From positions 1-26,346 of the forward strand of contig JAEXNA010000209.1 in assembly GCA_023447635.1 (NCBI GenBank): a stretch of 26,346 nucleotides of DNA, written 5' to 3'. This document shows, piece by piece, positions 15,036 through 23,521 of this stretch (its first letter is position 1; each line of letters begins with the position of its first letter). A program made the position numbers and the translations under genes. The notes below the pieces were generated by a model that did no database searches, had not been told where the DNA came from, and saw only the letters and a list, made by a program, of their open reading frames with translations. Origin of the DNA: Vulcanimicrobiota bacterium. GTDB taxonomy: Bacteria; Vulcanimicrobiota; Xenobia; Xenobiales; JADMJV01.

Positions 15036-15101
15036 TTCGAGCCGTTTCGGCCGGCGACGCAAGGTGGAGGGGAACGCTAGGGCTGGACGAATGTCCGCCT
15101 C

Positions 15102-15932
15102 ATGATCACTCTTACCGACCGTGCCGACGGTAGCGTCCTCTGTAGCGCCAACCCTCAAGAGTTCCACGTCATTCAGCAAAAACTCGTCTTAGAGTCCGAG
15201 CAAGACTTTGACTACTATCTGACCGACAGCACTCTCGAGATGCTGACGGAAGCCGGCCTCCCTGAGCATATCGCGCAGGCGTTTTCCGCTCGAATGCGCG
15301 ACCGTGGGCTGGATGTGGGCTGGGAGCACCACCGAGACGGGTCGGTCGTCGTTTCGGGTAGCGTGGTGGATTCCGAGGTGCACCCCCTGGGCGGCGTTCG
15401 TGTCGATCTCCTGCAGGGGAGCAAGTTGCTGGCCTGGACTTACGCTCGGGAAGATGGAACCTTTTCGCTTTCGACGGGCACTGATCTGCACGGTTTCCGT
15501 CTGCGTTTTCTGAGTCGCGGCGACCTGGTTCTTCGGGAGCAGTCGGTTGCGGCCGAGGGAGACCAGGGCCAGGTCGAACTGCAGACCGTCGCCGGGTTCG
15601 TGACCAATGGGGAGGGGGAACCGCTGGCCGGCGTCAACGTTCTTCTGGCCGATTGGAGGAGCCGCTCGGAAGACTGGGAGGACGAGACCTCCTGGTCAGC
15701 CCTGGGTGGGCAGCGAAGCTGGAGCGACAGCGATGCCGGGGGAAGGTTCTCTATCCCGGTTCACTTTCCTGAAGATATCGGACCGCTCGAGATCGAGCTA
15801 GAGTTGACGACCCTGCAGGGTCGAACTCTGGAGTCGGTGGTGCTGACCGTCGATCCCGAGAACGGATTCGAAGCTGGTGGGGTCACGGCCTACGCGCTGC
15901 CCGAGTCGATAGAACAAGAGGCTGCCGAGTAG
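15102..15932 (+). CDS. Protein with two carboxypeptidase-regulatory-like beta domains
   Basis: 276 residues, no signal peptide. The first 80 residues are a separate alpha/beta-looking segment with no recognised family. Residues about 80-135 (SVVVSGSVVDSEVHPLGGVRVDLL ... EDGTFSLST, shown in part) and about 160-255 (VAGFVTNGEGEPLAGVNVLL ... DAGGRFSIPV) have the G-x-V-x-D/N...L-x-G-V-x-V...D-G-x-F pattern of CarboxypepD_reg-like Ig-fold domains. Such domains usually mediate binding or act as spacers in surface proteins. Here the lack of an export signal leaves the location open. The FAD dehydrogenase gene starts 12 bp downstream, so the two are probably co-transcribed. Confidence 0.75.
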   Translation: MITLTDRADGSVLCSANPQEFHVIQQKLVLESEQDFDYYLTDSTLEMLTEAGLPEHIAQAFSARMRDRGLDVGWEHHRDGSVVVSGSVVDSEVHPLGGVRVDLLQGSKLLAWTYAREDGTFSLSTGTDLHGFRLRFLSRGDLVLREQSVAAEGDQGQVELQTVAGFVTNGEGEPLAGVNVLLADWRSRSEDWEDETSWSALGGQRSWSDSDAGGRFSIPVHFPEDIGPLEIELELTTLQGRTLESVVLTVDPENGFEAGGVTAYALPESIEQEAAE

Positions 15933-15944
15933 GCGGGGCCCCGG

Positions 15945-17603
15945 ATGAGTGAGTCCGTCGATGCGGTGATCGTCGGTGCCGGCTTGTCGGGTCTGGTCGC
16001 GGCGTGCGAACTGGCGGACGCTGGTCGGCGAGTGGTGGTGGTCGAGCAGGAGCCGCCGCCTTACCTGGGGGGGCAAGCGTTCTGGTCGCTCGGCGGCCTG
16101 TTCATGGTCGACACTCCAGAGCAACGCCGCATGGGGATTCGCGACAGTCTGGAGTTGGCCCACAGCGACTGGTTGGCCACGGCGGGCTTCGACCGCCCGG
16201 AAGACGCCTGGCCACGACGCTGGGCCGAAGCCTACCTGGACTTTGCTGCGGGTGAGATGCGCCCCTGGCTACACGGCATGGGGCTGCGCCTCTTCCCCGT
16301 GGTCGGCTGGGCCGAACGGGGAGGGGTGGACGCCCTGGGCCAGGGGAATTCGGTTCCGCGTTTCCACCTGACCTGGGGGACCGGACCTGGTGTGGTCGAG
16401 CCGTTCGAGCGTCGAGCCCGAGAGGCCGAATCGGACGGTCGGATCCGGTTCTTGTTCCGTCATCGAGTCGACAGTGTGACCACCCAGGGCGGGGCGGTGA
16501 CCGGCGTTTCGGGCAGCGTTCTTCGTCACGACGCGGTCGAACGGGGCGTCGCTTCAAGTCGAGAATCGGTGGGAGAGTTCGCTCTTACCGCCCAGACAGT
16601 GATCGTCGCCTCGGGCGGGATCGGGGGGAATCTCGATCTGGTTCGCCGGTTCTGGCCCGGTCGTCTTGGCGAAGCTCCGCAGCGCATGCTCTACGGTGTA
16701 CCGGCCCACGTCGATGGGCGGATGATGGAGATCACAGAAGCGGCCGGCGGTCGGCTGATCAATCGCGACCGCATGTGGCACTACGTCGAGGGGATCGAGA
16801 ACTGGAATCCGATCTGGGCCCGTCACGGTATCCGCATTCTTCCCGGACCCTCCTCGCTGTGGCTCGACGCCAGCGGCAAGCGCCTTCCGCCTCACCTTTA
16901 TCCGGGAGCCGACACTCTGGGGACGCTGGCCCACCTTCGGAGCAGCGGATTTGACTACTCATGGTTCATCACCGACCAGAGTATCGTCAAAAAGGAGTTC
17001 GCCCTGTCCGGTTCTGAGCAGAACCCCGACTTCACCGGCAAGAGCTGGTGGCTGACGGCTCGTCGTGCCGTTGGGAAGAAGGCCACCGGGCCGGTGGAAG
17101 CGTTCAAATCCCGAGGGGTCGACTTCGTGGTCAGGGATAATTTAGACGACCTGGTTCGAGGGATGAACGAACTGAGTGGGGAGGACCGACTCGACGTGTC
17201 GAGCGTGGCCCGTCTGGTCAAGGCCCGCGACCTGCAGTTCGATAACCCGTTCGGCAAAGACCATCAGGTGCTGGCGCTGCACAACGCGCGGAAGTCGTTA
17301 GGCGATCGCCTGGTGCGGACGGCCAAGCCGCATCGCCTGTTGGATCCTGCTCACGGTCCGTTGATCGGGGTCCGCCTGAATTTGCTGACGCGTAAGACAC
17401 TCGGGGGGTTCGAGACGGACCTCGAGTCGCGCGTGCTGGGGGTCGACGGCGCTCCCGTTCCTGGCCTCTATGCCGTCGGCGAGGCCGCAGGCTTCGGCGG
17501 GGGTGGGTATCACGGCTATCGCGCCCTGGAGGGGACCTTCCTCGGCGGCTGCCTGTTCACGGGCCGTCGGGCCGGGCGGTCGGCTGCGGCCTCGATGCTA
17601 TAG
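15945..17603 (+). CDS. FAD-binding dehydrogenase (COG3573-like, KsdD/fumarate reductase family)
   Basis: 552 residues. The N-terminal Rossmann motif is VGAGLSGLVAA at 10-20 with the FAD-ribose Glu at 34. Further conserved blocks: LGGQAFWSLGGLFMVD, FDRPEDAWPRRWAEAY, FPVVGWAERGG, NSVPRFHLTWGTGPG, a second FAD region VIVASGGIGGN, and the C-terminal GLYAVGEAAGFGGGGYHGYRALEG that closes the FAD site. The family groups with 3-ketosteroid dehydrogenases and fumarate reductase flavoproteins. The true substrate of this subgroup is not known to me. There is no signal peptide, so it is cytoplasmic. Its stop overlaps the convergent methyltransferase-like gene by 6 bp. Confidence 0.92.
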   Translation: MSESVDAVIVGAGLSGLVAACELADAGRRVVVVEQEPPPYLGGQAFWSLGGLFMVDTPEQRRMGIRDSLELAHSDWLATAGFDRPEDAWPRRWAEAYLDFAAGEMRPWLHGMGLRLFPVVGWAERGGVDALGQGNSVPRFHLTWGTGPGVVEPFERRAREAESDGRIRFLFRHRVDSVTTQGGAVTGVSGSVLRHDAVERGVASSRESVGEFALTAQTVIVASGGIGGNLDLVRRFWPGRLGEAPQRMLYGVPAHVDGRMMEITEAAGGRLINRDRMWHYVEGIENWNPIWARHGIRILPGPSSLWLDASGKRLPPHLYPGADTLGTLAHLRSSGFDYSWFITDQSIVKKEFALSGSEQNPDFTGKSWWLTARRAVGKKATGPVEAFKSRGVDFVVRDNLDDLVRGMNELSGEDRLDVSSVARLVKARDLQFDNPFGKDHQVLALHNARKSLGDRLVRTAKPHRLLDPAHGPLIGVRLNLLTRKTLGGFETDLESRVLGVDGAPVPGLYAVGEAAGFGGGGYHGYRALEGTFLGGCLFTGRRAGRSAAASML

Positions 17604-18134
17604 CGTCTGATCTTCCTCGGTCAGGCGGAACAGCCAACGAGGCACCCGCCGACGGTAGTCCAGGTAGGCTTCCCCAAAGCGCTCCTCCAAGATCCTCTCC
17701 TCCGGGCGGATCTGGAACTGGGTGATCACGGCAGCCCAGAGCCCCACCACTCCGAAGGCGACGACGTTCTGCAGCAACACAGCCCATCCCACCAGAGTCA
17801 GCAGCATGCCTACATACATTGGGTTGCGAGTGACTCCGTAGATACCGCCGTCCACCACCGAGGTGGTGCTTTCGGGGTGCATCGGGTTGACCGTCGTCTG
17901 GGCGCGGCGCATGGCTTGCACCCCGGCCACCGCGACCGAGAGCCCCAGCCCTACCAGAGTCGGCGAGAAGGCTCGTGCGAAAGGGAGGTGGATCGAATAC
18001 TGGGGTAGCCATACGCTGACGGCCTTCATGAGTCCGGCGCATGCGGCGGCCCACACGAGCGGTGGGATCTTCAGTTCGAGACCCTGAGCCATCACCTCGT
18101 CGGCTTCGCTCTGTTCTATCGGGCTCCTACTCAT
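17598..18134 (-). CDS. Isoprenylcysteine carboxyl methyltransferase-like membrane protein
   Basis: 178 residues from the ATG at 18134 (another ATG sits one codon earlier at 18137). About four hydrophobic segments (near 27-45, 56-75, 108-120 and 124-140). The SAM-binding signature of the ICMT/PEMT family is present: GGIYGVTRNPMYVGM, then RPEERILEERFGEAYLDYRR and VPRWL. Bacterial members methylate small lipophilic or unknown substrates at the membrane. The start overlaps the stop of ktrA, so it is translated as the third gene of the K+ uptake operon, an uncommon partner. Function in K+ transport is not implied by the family. Confidence 0.88.
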   Translation of the reverse strand: MSRSPIEQSEADEVMAQGLELKIPPLVWAAACAGLMKAVSVWLPQYSIHLPFARAFSPTLVGLGLSVAVAGVQAMRRAQTTVNPMHPESTTSVVDGGIYGVTRNPMYVGMLLTLVGWAVLLQNVVAFGVVGLWAAVITQFQIRPEERILEERFGEAYLDYRRRVPRWLFRLTEEDQTL

Positions 18135-18807
18135 CAAAACACTCCTCGGCCAGCGCCCGATTGCCCAGAACCAGTAAGATGTCGCCCTTCTGCACCAATG
18201 CGGTAGGGGGGGGCGAGACTTGCGGTTCGGCGTCGCGCTTGATGGCCAACACGTTCATACCGTACCGCTCGCGCAGATTCAACTCGATCAGCGTCTTGCC
18301 GGCAAATTTTTCGGGAGCCGGCATCTCGAACATGGACTGGGTCACCGTGAGGTGCAGCACTTCGGTGACGTGAGGGGCCAGGAAGTCCTGGGCCAGGCGC
18401 TGCGCCATATCGCGTTCGGGGTAGACCACGCGGTCGACTCCTAGCTTTTCTAGAGCGCGGCCGTGCAGGTTGGTACTGGCCTTGGCGATCAGCTGCTTGA
18501 CCCCCATCTCTTTGAGGAGCAGCGTTGTCATGATGCTGGACTGGATGTCGCCGCCGATGGCGCAGACGACGAAGTCGAAGTGCTCGGGGCCGATCTCTCG
18601 AAGCACGTTCTCTTCGGTGGCGTCGGCGATCATGACATGGGTCACGTCCTCGGCCACCTCTTCGGTCGCGTCTTCCCGCGAGTCCATCGCCATGACTTCC
18701 ATGCCGCCGGCCACCAGGGCTCGAGCCAAACTTTGGCCGAACCGTCCCAGGCCTATGACCAGGACCTGTCCGGCGCGAGATTTCTTTTTCATTGCTTGTT
18801 CATCCAA
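18127..18807 (-). CDS. ktrA: Ktr/Trk K+ uptake regulatory subunit
   Basis: 226 residues with an N-terminal RCK_N Rossmann domain and a C-terminal RCK_C domain. The nucleotide-binding GLGRFG is at 19-24, with Asp42 ending the second strand. Residues about 75-82 (FDFVVCAI) and the VYPER motif around 128 are typical of KtrA/TrkA. The RCK_C domain covers about 150-222 (LIELNLRERYGMNVLAIKR, KGDILLVLG). This cytoplasmic ring gates the KtrB channel in response to ATP/ADP or NAD(H), and in some species the C domain binds c-di-AMP. The start overlaps the ktrB stop by 8 bp. An ATG five codons in (M6) is possible. Confidence 0.95.
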   Translation of the reverse strand: MDEQAMKKKSRAGQVLVIGLGRFGQSLARALVAGGMEVMAMDSREDATEEVAEDVTHVMIADATEENVLREIGPEHFDFVVCAIGGDIQSSIMTTLLLKEMGVKQLIAKASTNLHGRALEKLGVDRVVYPERDMAQRLAQDFLAPHVTEVLHLTVTQSMFEMPAPEKFAGKTLIELNLRERYGMNVLAIKRDAEPQVSPPPTALVQKGDILLVLGNRALAEECFDE

Positions 18808-20140
18808 TCAGTACGTCTTCGGTAGGATAGCGAATCGGGTTACGGCGTCGCGGCCGCAGCAGATTCATAGCCAGGGTGAGCGGGCCGACCCGTCCTACTA
18901 CCATGGCCAGGCAGATCAGGATCTTCGAAGCGGGGGAGAGTTGAGCGGTGATGCCGGTCGAGAGCCCCACGATAGCCAGGGCCGAGGTTGTCTCGAAGAG
19001 GATATCCTGAAACGGGATCGCCTCCATGAAGTTCAGCACGAAAGCAAAGGCCAGCAGACTGAGGAAGGCGATCACCGTCATCGCCAGCGCCTGCATCACC
19101 AGAGACGGCAGCAGTCGCCGTCCGAACGCCTCGACATCTTCTCGTCCACGGATCTGAGACCAGGCGGCCAGCACCAGGATAGCAAAGGTTGTCGTCTTCA
19201 AGCCGCCGGCTGTGGACCCGGGCGAGCCGCCGATAAACATTAGCGCCATCATAAGCTGCAGCGTTTCGGGACGAAGGTCGCCGATGTTGATCGTGCTGAG
19301 CCCGGCCGTCCGCGAGCCGGCGTGGAAGATAGGGATCATCACCTGCTCTAAAAGGCTGCGGCCGTGCAAGATCCCGCCGTGGGTGGATTCGAAGAGGAAA
19401 AAGAGGGCTGCTCCCCCCACCGTCAGGATGGCCGTGAACGCCAGGACCAGGCGACTGTGAACGGACATCCGGTTGCGCCGACCCGAAGCCGACCAGATGA
19501 CGTCGCGCACCACGGCGTAGCCCAGTCCGCCCGCGACCACAAGAAGAAGGATGACCCCATTGACCAGGGGATTTCCGACATCGCCGGCCAGACTGTCTGG
19601 CCAAAGGGAAAACCCGGCGTTGCAGAAGGCCGAGGCGGAATGAAAAAAAGCGTAGTAAGCGCCCAGAGCGCCAGGCACCTTGTGATGCCAGCAAAACCAG
19701 AGAAGCACGGCTCCCAGTACCTCGATGACCAGCACGAAGGCGACCACGTTCAGGGCCAGTCGGCCGGCTCCAGCCATCGACATCCCCGGTAGCTGTTCTT
19801 TCATCAGGAGGCGGTGCCGTAAGCCTAATTGCCCCCCGAGCAGCATGATCATGGTGCTCGACCAGAGCAGCATCCCCATACCGCCGATCTGGAACAGGAT
19901 GAGGATGATGAAGGTCCCAAAAAGTGAGAACCCGCTGCCCGTGTCGACCACCACCAGCCCGGTCACGCAGAGCGCTGAGGTGGCGGTGAAGAAAGCGTCG
20001 AAGAGCGATACCTCGGCGCCTGCCGCGTGACTGATCGGTAGGGAGAGCAGGAAAGTCCCCAGGGCGATCAGCCCCAACAGCGCCAATATGGCCAGTTGAG
20101 ACGGCGTCAGTCCACCTTTGGAATGGGGATTTCCGAGCAT
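18800..20140 (-). CDS. ktrB: Ktr/Trk K+ uptake membrane subunit
   Basis: 446 residues from the ATG at 20140. The longer frame to 20374 would add 78 polar, Arg-rich residues and overlap a plus-strand gene, so I do not accept it. It is a membrane protein with about eight helices. The four pore loops are visible: SALCVTGL, SAFCNAGF, SRTAGLST and SALAIVGLSTG, with the selectivity-filter glycines. GGSPGSTAGGLKTTT marks the third repeat region. KtrB/TrkH forms the Na+- or ATP-dependent K+ channel that works with KtrA, encoded next. It is the first gene of ktrB-ktrA-ICMT. Confidence 0.95.
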   Translation of the reverse strand: MLGNPHSKGGLTPSQLAILALLGLIALGTFLLSLPISHAAGAEVSLFDAFFTATSALCVTGLVVVDTGSGFSLFGTFIILILFQIGGMGMLLWSSTMIMLLGGQLGLRHRLLMKEQLPGMSMAGAGRLALNVVAFVLVIEVLGAVLLWFCWHHKVPGALGAYYAFFHSASAFCNAGFSLWPDSLAGDVGNPLVNGVILLLVVAGGLGYAVVRDVIWSASGRRNRMSVHSRLVLAFTAILTVGGAALFFLFESTHGGILHGRSLLEQVMIPIFHAGSRTAGLSTINIGDLRPETLQLMMALMFIGGSPGSTAGGLKTTTFAILVLAAWSQIRGREDVEAFGRRLLPSLVMQALAMTVIAFLSLLAFAFVLNFMEAIPFQDILFETTSALAIVGLSTGITAQLSPASKILICLAMVVGRVGPLTLAMNLLRPRRRNPIRYPTEDVLIG

Positions 20141-20236
20141 GGGTCGACGGTTCTCTCGGAGCAGGTTGGAGTCCTGGACGGTCCGTCGGGCCAACGCAGG
20201 AGGGCCGCACCGGGCCACGCGGAATGCCTTCCGACG

Positions 20237-20602
20237 ATGCTGATCTGGATTCATGCGCCGAAAGGCTTTCGCCCCAGCAACTGGGTGGATATGTTGTGCG
20301 ACATCGACGAAGCGTTCGACCTCGACCGCCACCTGCTGGACCCTTGCTATATCACGGTCGAATCGGTTCGCCACTACGTGCTACAGGTGCGCTGTTCACT
20401 GCTCGACCAGGACGATCCTCAACGCGGTACCCGCGAGGCGCTTTTCCGCGAAGTGATCGACCGCGTGGCGGCTCTGGGCCTCAACGTGACCGTGCCCGAC
20501 GAGTTTGGCGCCGCCTATCCGGCCTGGTGGGAATGGTTGCGGAACTTTTGCGCTGAGAAAAAAATCCCGCTGCGAATTCACGACTCTCAGCCATCGGCCT
20601 AG
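20237..20602 (+). CDS. Small hypothetical protein
   Basis: 121 residues from the ATG at 20237, no family recognised. It begins with a hydrophobic strand (MLIWIHAP), followed by a Trp-, Asp- and His-containing helix. The middle (ESVRHYVLQVRCSLL) looks like a beta strand pair. A helix REALFREVIDRVAALG precedes the aromatic stretch AAYPAWWEWLRNFC. It looks like a compact soluble alpha/beta protein with three Cys not arranged as a metal site. Divergent from ktrB across about 96 bp. There is no good Shine-Dalgarno. Upstream codons in frame run antisense to ktrB. Confidence 0.65.
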   Translation: MLIWIHAPKGFRPSNWVDMLCDIDEAFDLDRHLLDPCYITVESVRHYVLQVRCSLLDQDDPQRGTREALFREVIDRVAALGLNVTVPDEFGAAYPAWWEWLRNFCAEKKIPLRIHDSQPSA

Positions 20603-20685
20603 CGAAGATTGTTCGACGGGAACGCAGCGCAACGGATCAGACCTCTGCAGGTTAAAGTAGCAACTGTTACAGAAAAGGATTTGCT

Positions 20686-21699
20686 ATGATACCGTTTTCG
20701 CTTCTGGACCTTGCTCCTATCCCTCAAGGCCTTTCCGCCTCCCAAGCGCTCGCCAACAGCCTCGATCTCGCTCGGCACGCCGAGCGCTGGGGCTACCACC
20801 GCTTCTGGCTGGCCGAGCATCACAATATGCCGGGCATTGCCAGCGCGGCCACCTCGGTGGTGATCGGTCACGTGGCCGGCGGCACCAAGACGATCCGCGT
20901 GGGGGCGGGCGGGGTAATGTTACCAAACCACGCTCCGCTGGTGATCGCCGAACAGTTCGGCACGCTCGAAGCGCTCTACCCCGGGCGGATCGATCTGGGC
21001 CTGGGGCGCGCGCCAGGTTCCGACATGCTAACGGCGCAGGCTCTGCGCCGAGACCCTATGAGCGCGGCCGATACCTTTCCTCAGGACGTGGAAGAGCTAC
21101 AGCGCTACTTCAGCCACGAACCTGGCCGCATCCAGTCGGTCCCGGGGACGGGGCTCGAGGTGCCGATCTGGCTACTCGGGTCGTCACTCTTTTCGGCTCA
21201 GTTGGCGGCTCTCAAGGGACTGCCGTTTGCCTTTGCCTCGCACTTCGCACCCACGCTTCTGGAGCAGGCGGTCGAACTGTATCGCAAGCACTTCCGACCT
21301 TCCGAAGCCTTAGACAAGCCCTACTTCATGCTCGCAGCCAATCTGTTTGCGGCCGAGACGGACGAAGAAGCCGAGCTTCTCTTCACCTCCGTACTGCAGC
21401 AGTTCATCGCCCTTCGCACGGGTAAGCCCGGGCCTGTCCCGCCGCCCCGAGCTGACCTGGAGTCGCAGGTGCACCCGAGTTTCTTGCTGGCAGCACGGCA
21501 GGCCCTGGCCTTCTCGGCCGTCGGGTCGCCAGAGACCGTGCAGCGTCGCCTGGAGGCGATGATCGCGACCACCGGTGCGGACGAACTGATCCTGACGGGT
21601 CAGATCTTCGACCACCAGGCGCGCCTGCGATCCTTCGAGATCGGAGCCCAGGTGCGCGAGCGGATGGTCCAGGCCGAAGCCCAGACCTGTCCGCCTTAG
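20686..21699 (+). CDS. LLM-class flavin-dependent monooxygenase (luciferase-like)
   Basis: 337 residues, full-length bacterial-luciferase fold (TIM barrel) of the YhbW-like subgroup. Seen: SLLDLAPIPQG at the N-terminus, AERWGYHRFWLAEHHNMPGIAS, IRVGAGGVMLPNHAPLVIAEQFG, and ALYPGRIDLGLGRAPG, all typical of the subgroup. A late segment AVGSPETVQRRLEAM, followed by TGADELILTG, completes the barrel. Such enzymes use reduced FMN from a separate reductase; the substrate here is unknown. AAGGA lies eight bases before the ATG. It follows the small unknown gene by 83 bp, and its stop overlaps the stop of the convergent META gene. Confidence 0.95.
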   Translation: MIPFSLLDLAPIPQGLSASQALANSLDLARHAERWGYHRFWLAEHHNMPGIASAATSVVIGHVAGGTKTIRVGAGGVMLPNHAPLVIAEQFGTLEALYPGRIDLGLGRAPGSDMLTAQALRRDPMSAADTFPQDVEELQRYFSHEPGRIQSVPGTGLEVPIWLLGSSLFSAQLAALKGLPFAFASHFAPTLLEQAVELYRKHFRPSEALDKPYFMLAANLFAAETDEEAELLFTSVLQQFIALRTGKPGPVPPPRADLESQVHPSFLLAARQALAFSAVGSPETVQRRLEAMIATTGADELILTGQIFDHQARLRSFEIGAQVRERMVQAEAQTCPP

Positions 21700-22109
21700 T
21701 CGAAGTCGCGCTGGCGCAGGGTCAGCACGGGCTGTCCGTCGTCGAGCAGGGTCAGTTGGATCCGCTCGCGGCGGAAGCCGTCGACCTGCTCCAGCGCCCG
21801 GGTCAGCCGCGCCTCCTGCTCCATCAGTTCGGGGCTCCCGGCCATACGAGTGGTGACCAGCGGTCCGAAGCGCAGACGGGCATCCTCGATGAGGTAGCTG
21901 CCCGAAAGATGGTTGACTCCCGTCCGCCCTGCTAGCCGGCCGTCCGAGCCGAACTGCAGGTAGGCTTCGCCCTGGGCGGGCTGGCCGGCGATCTCCGTAA
22001 CCAGCCATTCCGAGCCCGAGAGCGCGTCGAACCGCTCGGCCATCCAGCCGGCGTGAGCGGCCGTCGCCGTGACGACGAGCGCGAAGAGTGTGATGAGATA
22101 ACGTTTCAT
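21696..22109 (-). CDS. META/HslJ-like secreted protein
   Basis: 137 residues with a signal peptide (MKRYLITLFALVVTATAAHA). The mature part has the META-domain order: SEWLVTEIAGQP, LQFGSDGRLAGRTGVNHLSGSY, TTRMAGSPELMEQEARLTRAL, then a strand pair ending LTLRQRDFD. In many family members a Cys stands in the GCN and the MAC positions; here they are Val and Ala, so the conserved pair is absent. HslJ-like proteins are linked to heat-shock and antibiotic tolerance in some enterics, but their role is unclear. Confidence 0.8.
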   Translation of the reverse strand: MKRYLITLFALVVTATAAHAGWMAERFDALSGSEWLVTEIAGQPAQGEAYLQFGSDGRLAGRTGVNHLSGSYLIEDARLRFGPLVTTRMAGSPELMEQEARLTRALEQVDGFRRERIQLTLLDDGQPVLTLRQRDFD

Positions 22110-22112
22110 GGT

Positions 22113-22137
22113 CTGTGTCCTTTTCTCCCCGACACAG
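22113..22137 (-). promoter_or_regulatory. Hairpin around the ribosome-binding site of the META gene
   Basis: A perfect 7-bp stem (22113-22119 with 22131-22137) directly upstream of the ATG at 22109 has an 11-nt loop that contains the purine-rich GGGGAGAAAAG. The Shine-Dalgarno would be displayed in the loop, or its spacing altered, when the stem forms. This could tune translation but may be chance. Confidence 0.35.
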
Positions 22138-22188
22138 GCTCCCGTCGCGACCTGGCCGGGGATCTTCCCGACCCGGTCGCTCTCTGCC

Positions 22189-23067
22189 TCAGCTCTGGAT
22201 AGGGATCCAGATTTCTATGCCGCCTGACATGGTCTCGAGGTCAAAGTCCTCGGTGTAGCGCTCGAAGAACGGGGCGTTAGCGGGCTGATGGCCAGAGTTG
22301 GGCAACCATTTGCTCCAGATCGCCTCGCAGGTCGCGCCCAGGGTCGTCACGTCGCCGCCGTGGTGGAAGATGGCGTATCGCTGGGCCGGCAGAGCGACCT
22401 TTTCGACCCCTTCAGGCAGCTTGACGTCGTCGGCCACCTCGACACCGGCCAGATAATCGAAGCCCCCATCGGCCCCGCCCCAGCAGACGCCGAACGAGTC
22501 GGGGCCTTTCGCGGGAAGCTGAGGTCGCGCTTTTTCCAGGGCGCACCAGAGTTGTGGGATCTCCGAGCGGGTCGCGGCCGTGAAGTGACCTTTAGGGCCG
22601 GCGATCAGGCGCTCGGCCCCGACTTCCCAGCGCGGGAGACCGAGTTGATAGGCAGCAACCTCGGCGGCCTGGCGCTCCTCGCGCTCGCGCAGTTCGGGGG
22701 TGAACTCCTCGCCAAAATCTTCCGGACCGTAGAGGGGCCGAATTTCGATCTCGGAAGGTCCGGGCATAGGATTCGGGCACTTTTTGACCCAGTCGATCGC
22801 CTCTGCCAGAGAGGCCACCTGCCAGATCCAGTAGCCCGCAACCAGCTCCTTGGTTTCGGCGAACGGCCCGTCGACCACCGAGCGCGAGGCGCCGTCGAAG
22901 CGCACTCTGGCTCCCTGGCTGGATGGCTTGAGGCCGTCGCCGGCCAGGATGATCCCCGCCTTGATCAGCTCTTCATTGTAGTCGCCCATCTCTTTGAGCG
23001 CCTGCTCGGTGGGCATGATGCCCGCTTCGGAATCGGCGGTTGCTTTGACTAAAACCATGACTTTCAT
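22189..23067 (-). CDS. YCII/DGPF domain fused to a GyrI-like effector-binding domain
   Basis: 292 residues. Residues 1-120 are a YCII-related domain with MKVMVLVKATADSEAG at the start and the diagnostic DGPFAETKE at 66-74. A short acidic linker (about 121-140) follows. Residues about 145-290 look like an AraC/GyrI-type effector-binding domain: VCWGGADGGFDYLAGVEV, LPAQRYAIFHHGGDVTTLGATCEAIWSKWLP, and FERYTEDFDLETMSGGIEIWIPI (shown in parts). The two domains usually occur in separate proteins. YCII proteins are typical partners of ECF42-type sigma factors, as here, and the fused domain suggests small-molecule binding. Third gene on the minus strand after the sigma factor, 79 bp downstream of the first YCII gene. 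Confidence 0.85.
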   Translation of the reverse strand: MKVMVLVKATADSEAGIMPTEQALKEMGDYNEELIKAGIILAGDGLKPSSQGARVRFDGASRSVVDGPFAETKELVAGYWIWQVASLAEAIDWVKKCPNPMPGPSEIEIRPLYGPEDFGEEFTPELREREERQAAEVAAYQLGLPRWEVGAERLIAGPKGHFTAATRSEIPQLWCALEKARPQLPAKGPDSFGVCWGGADGGFDYLAGVEVADDVKLPEGVEKVALPAQRYAIFHHGGDVTTLGATCEAIWSKWLPNSGHQPANAPFFERYTEDFDLETMSGGIEIWIPIQS

Positions 23068-23146
23068 CGGGGGAACCTCTTTCTGAACTTTGCTTTCACC
23101 TGGTAGTCGTCGAGAGGCGCTCGAGATCGACAGGTCGGCTCAGAAA

Positions 23147-23521
23147 TTATCCGGGAGCGACGATTTCGAGATGGGGCAGGCCGGCCAGTTCAAAGACCGG
23201 GCGAACTTCGACCGTACCGCGCTGGGCCCCAGGAATACGGGCCGCGATCTCGGTCGCTTCTTCGATGCTGTCGACATCGATCAGGAAGTAGCCGCCGAGT
23301 TGCTCGTAGGTTTCGGCAAACGGGCCGTCGGTGACCAGGCGTTTCCCTTCGCGGATGCGGATGCTGGCGGCCGAGGTGACCGAGTGCAGAGGAGAGGCGC
23401 CCAGGTATTTCCCCTGAGCGTGCAACTCCTGGCAAAGCTCGGCGGATTCGGCCATACAGCGAGCGCGCTCGTCCTCGCTCCAAACACCTTCGTCGCTATA
23501 GATCAACAGCATGTACTTCAT
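23147..23521 (-). CDS. YCII/DGPF domain protein
   Basis: 124 residues, one complete YCII-related domain: MKYMLLIYSDEGVWSE, the helix ELCQELHAQGKYL, and DGPFAETYEQLGGYFLIDV with DGPF at 65-68. Function is unknown beyond the regular pairing with ECF42 sigma factors. The start overlaps the sigma gene by 26 bp, with AGGAG inside the sigma coding end, so the two are translationally linked. Confidence 0.93.
   Translation of the reverse strand: MKYMLLIYSDEGVWSEDERARCMAESAELCQELHAQGKYLGASPLHSVTSAASIRIREGKRLVTDGPFAETYEQLGGYFLIDVDSIEEATEIAARIPGAQRGTVEVRPVFELAGLPHLEIVAPG

Noticed and set aside
20141..20374. N-terminal extension of ktrB to 20374
   Set aside because: It adds 78 Arg-rich residues not found in the family and would overlap the gene at 20237.
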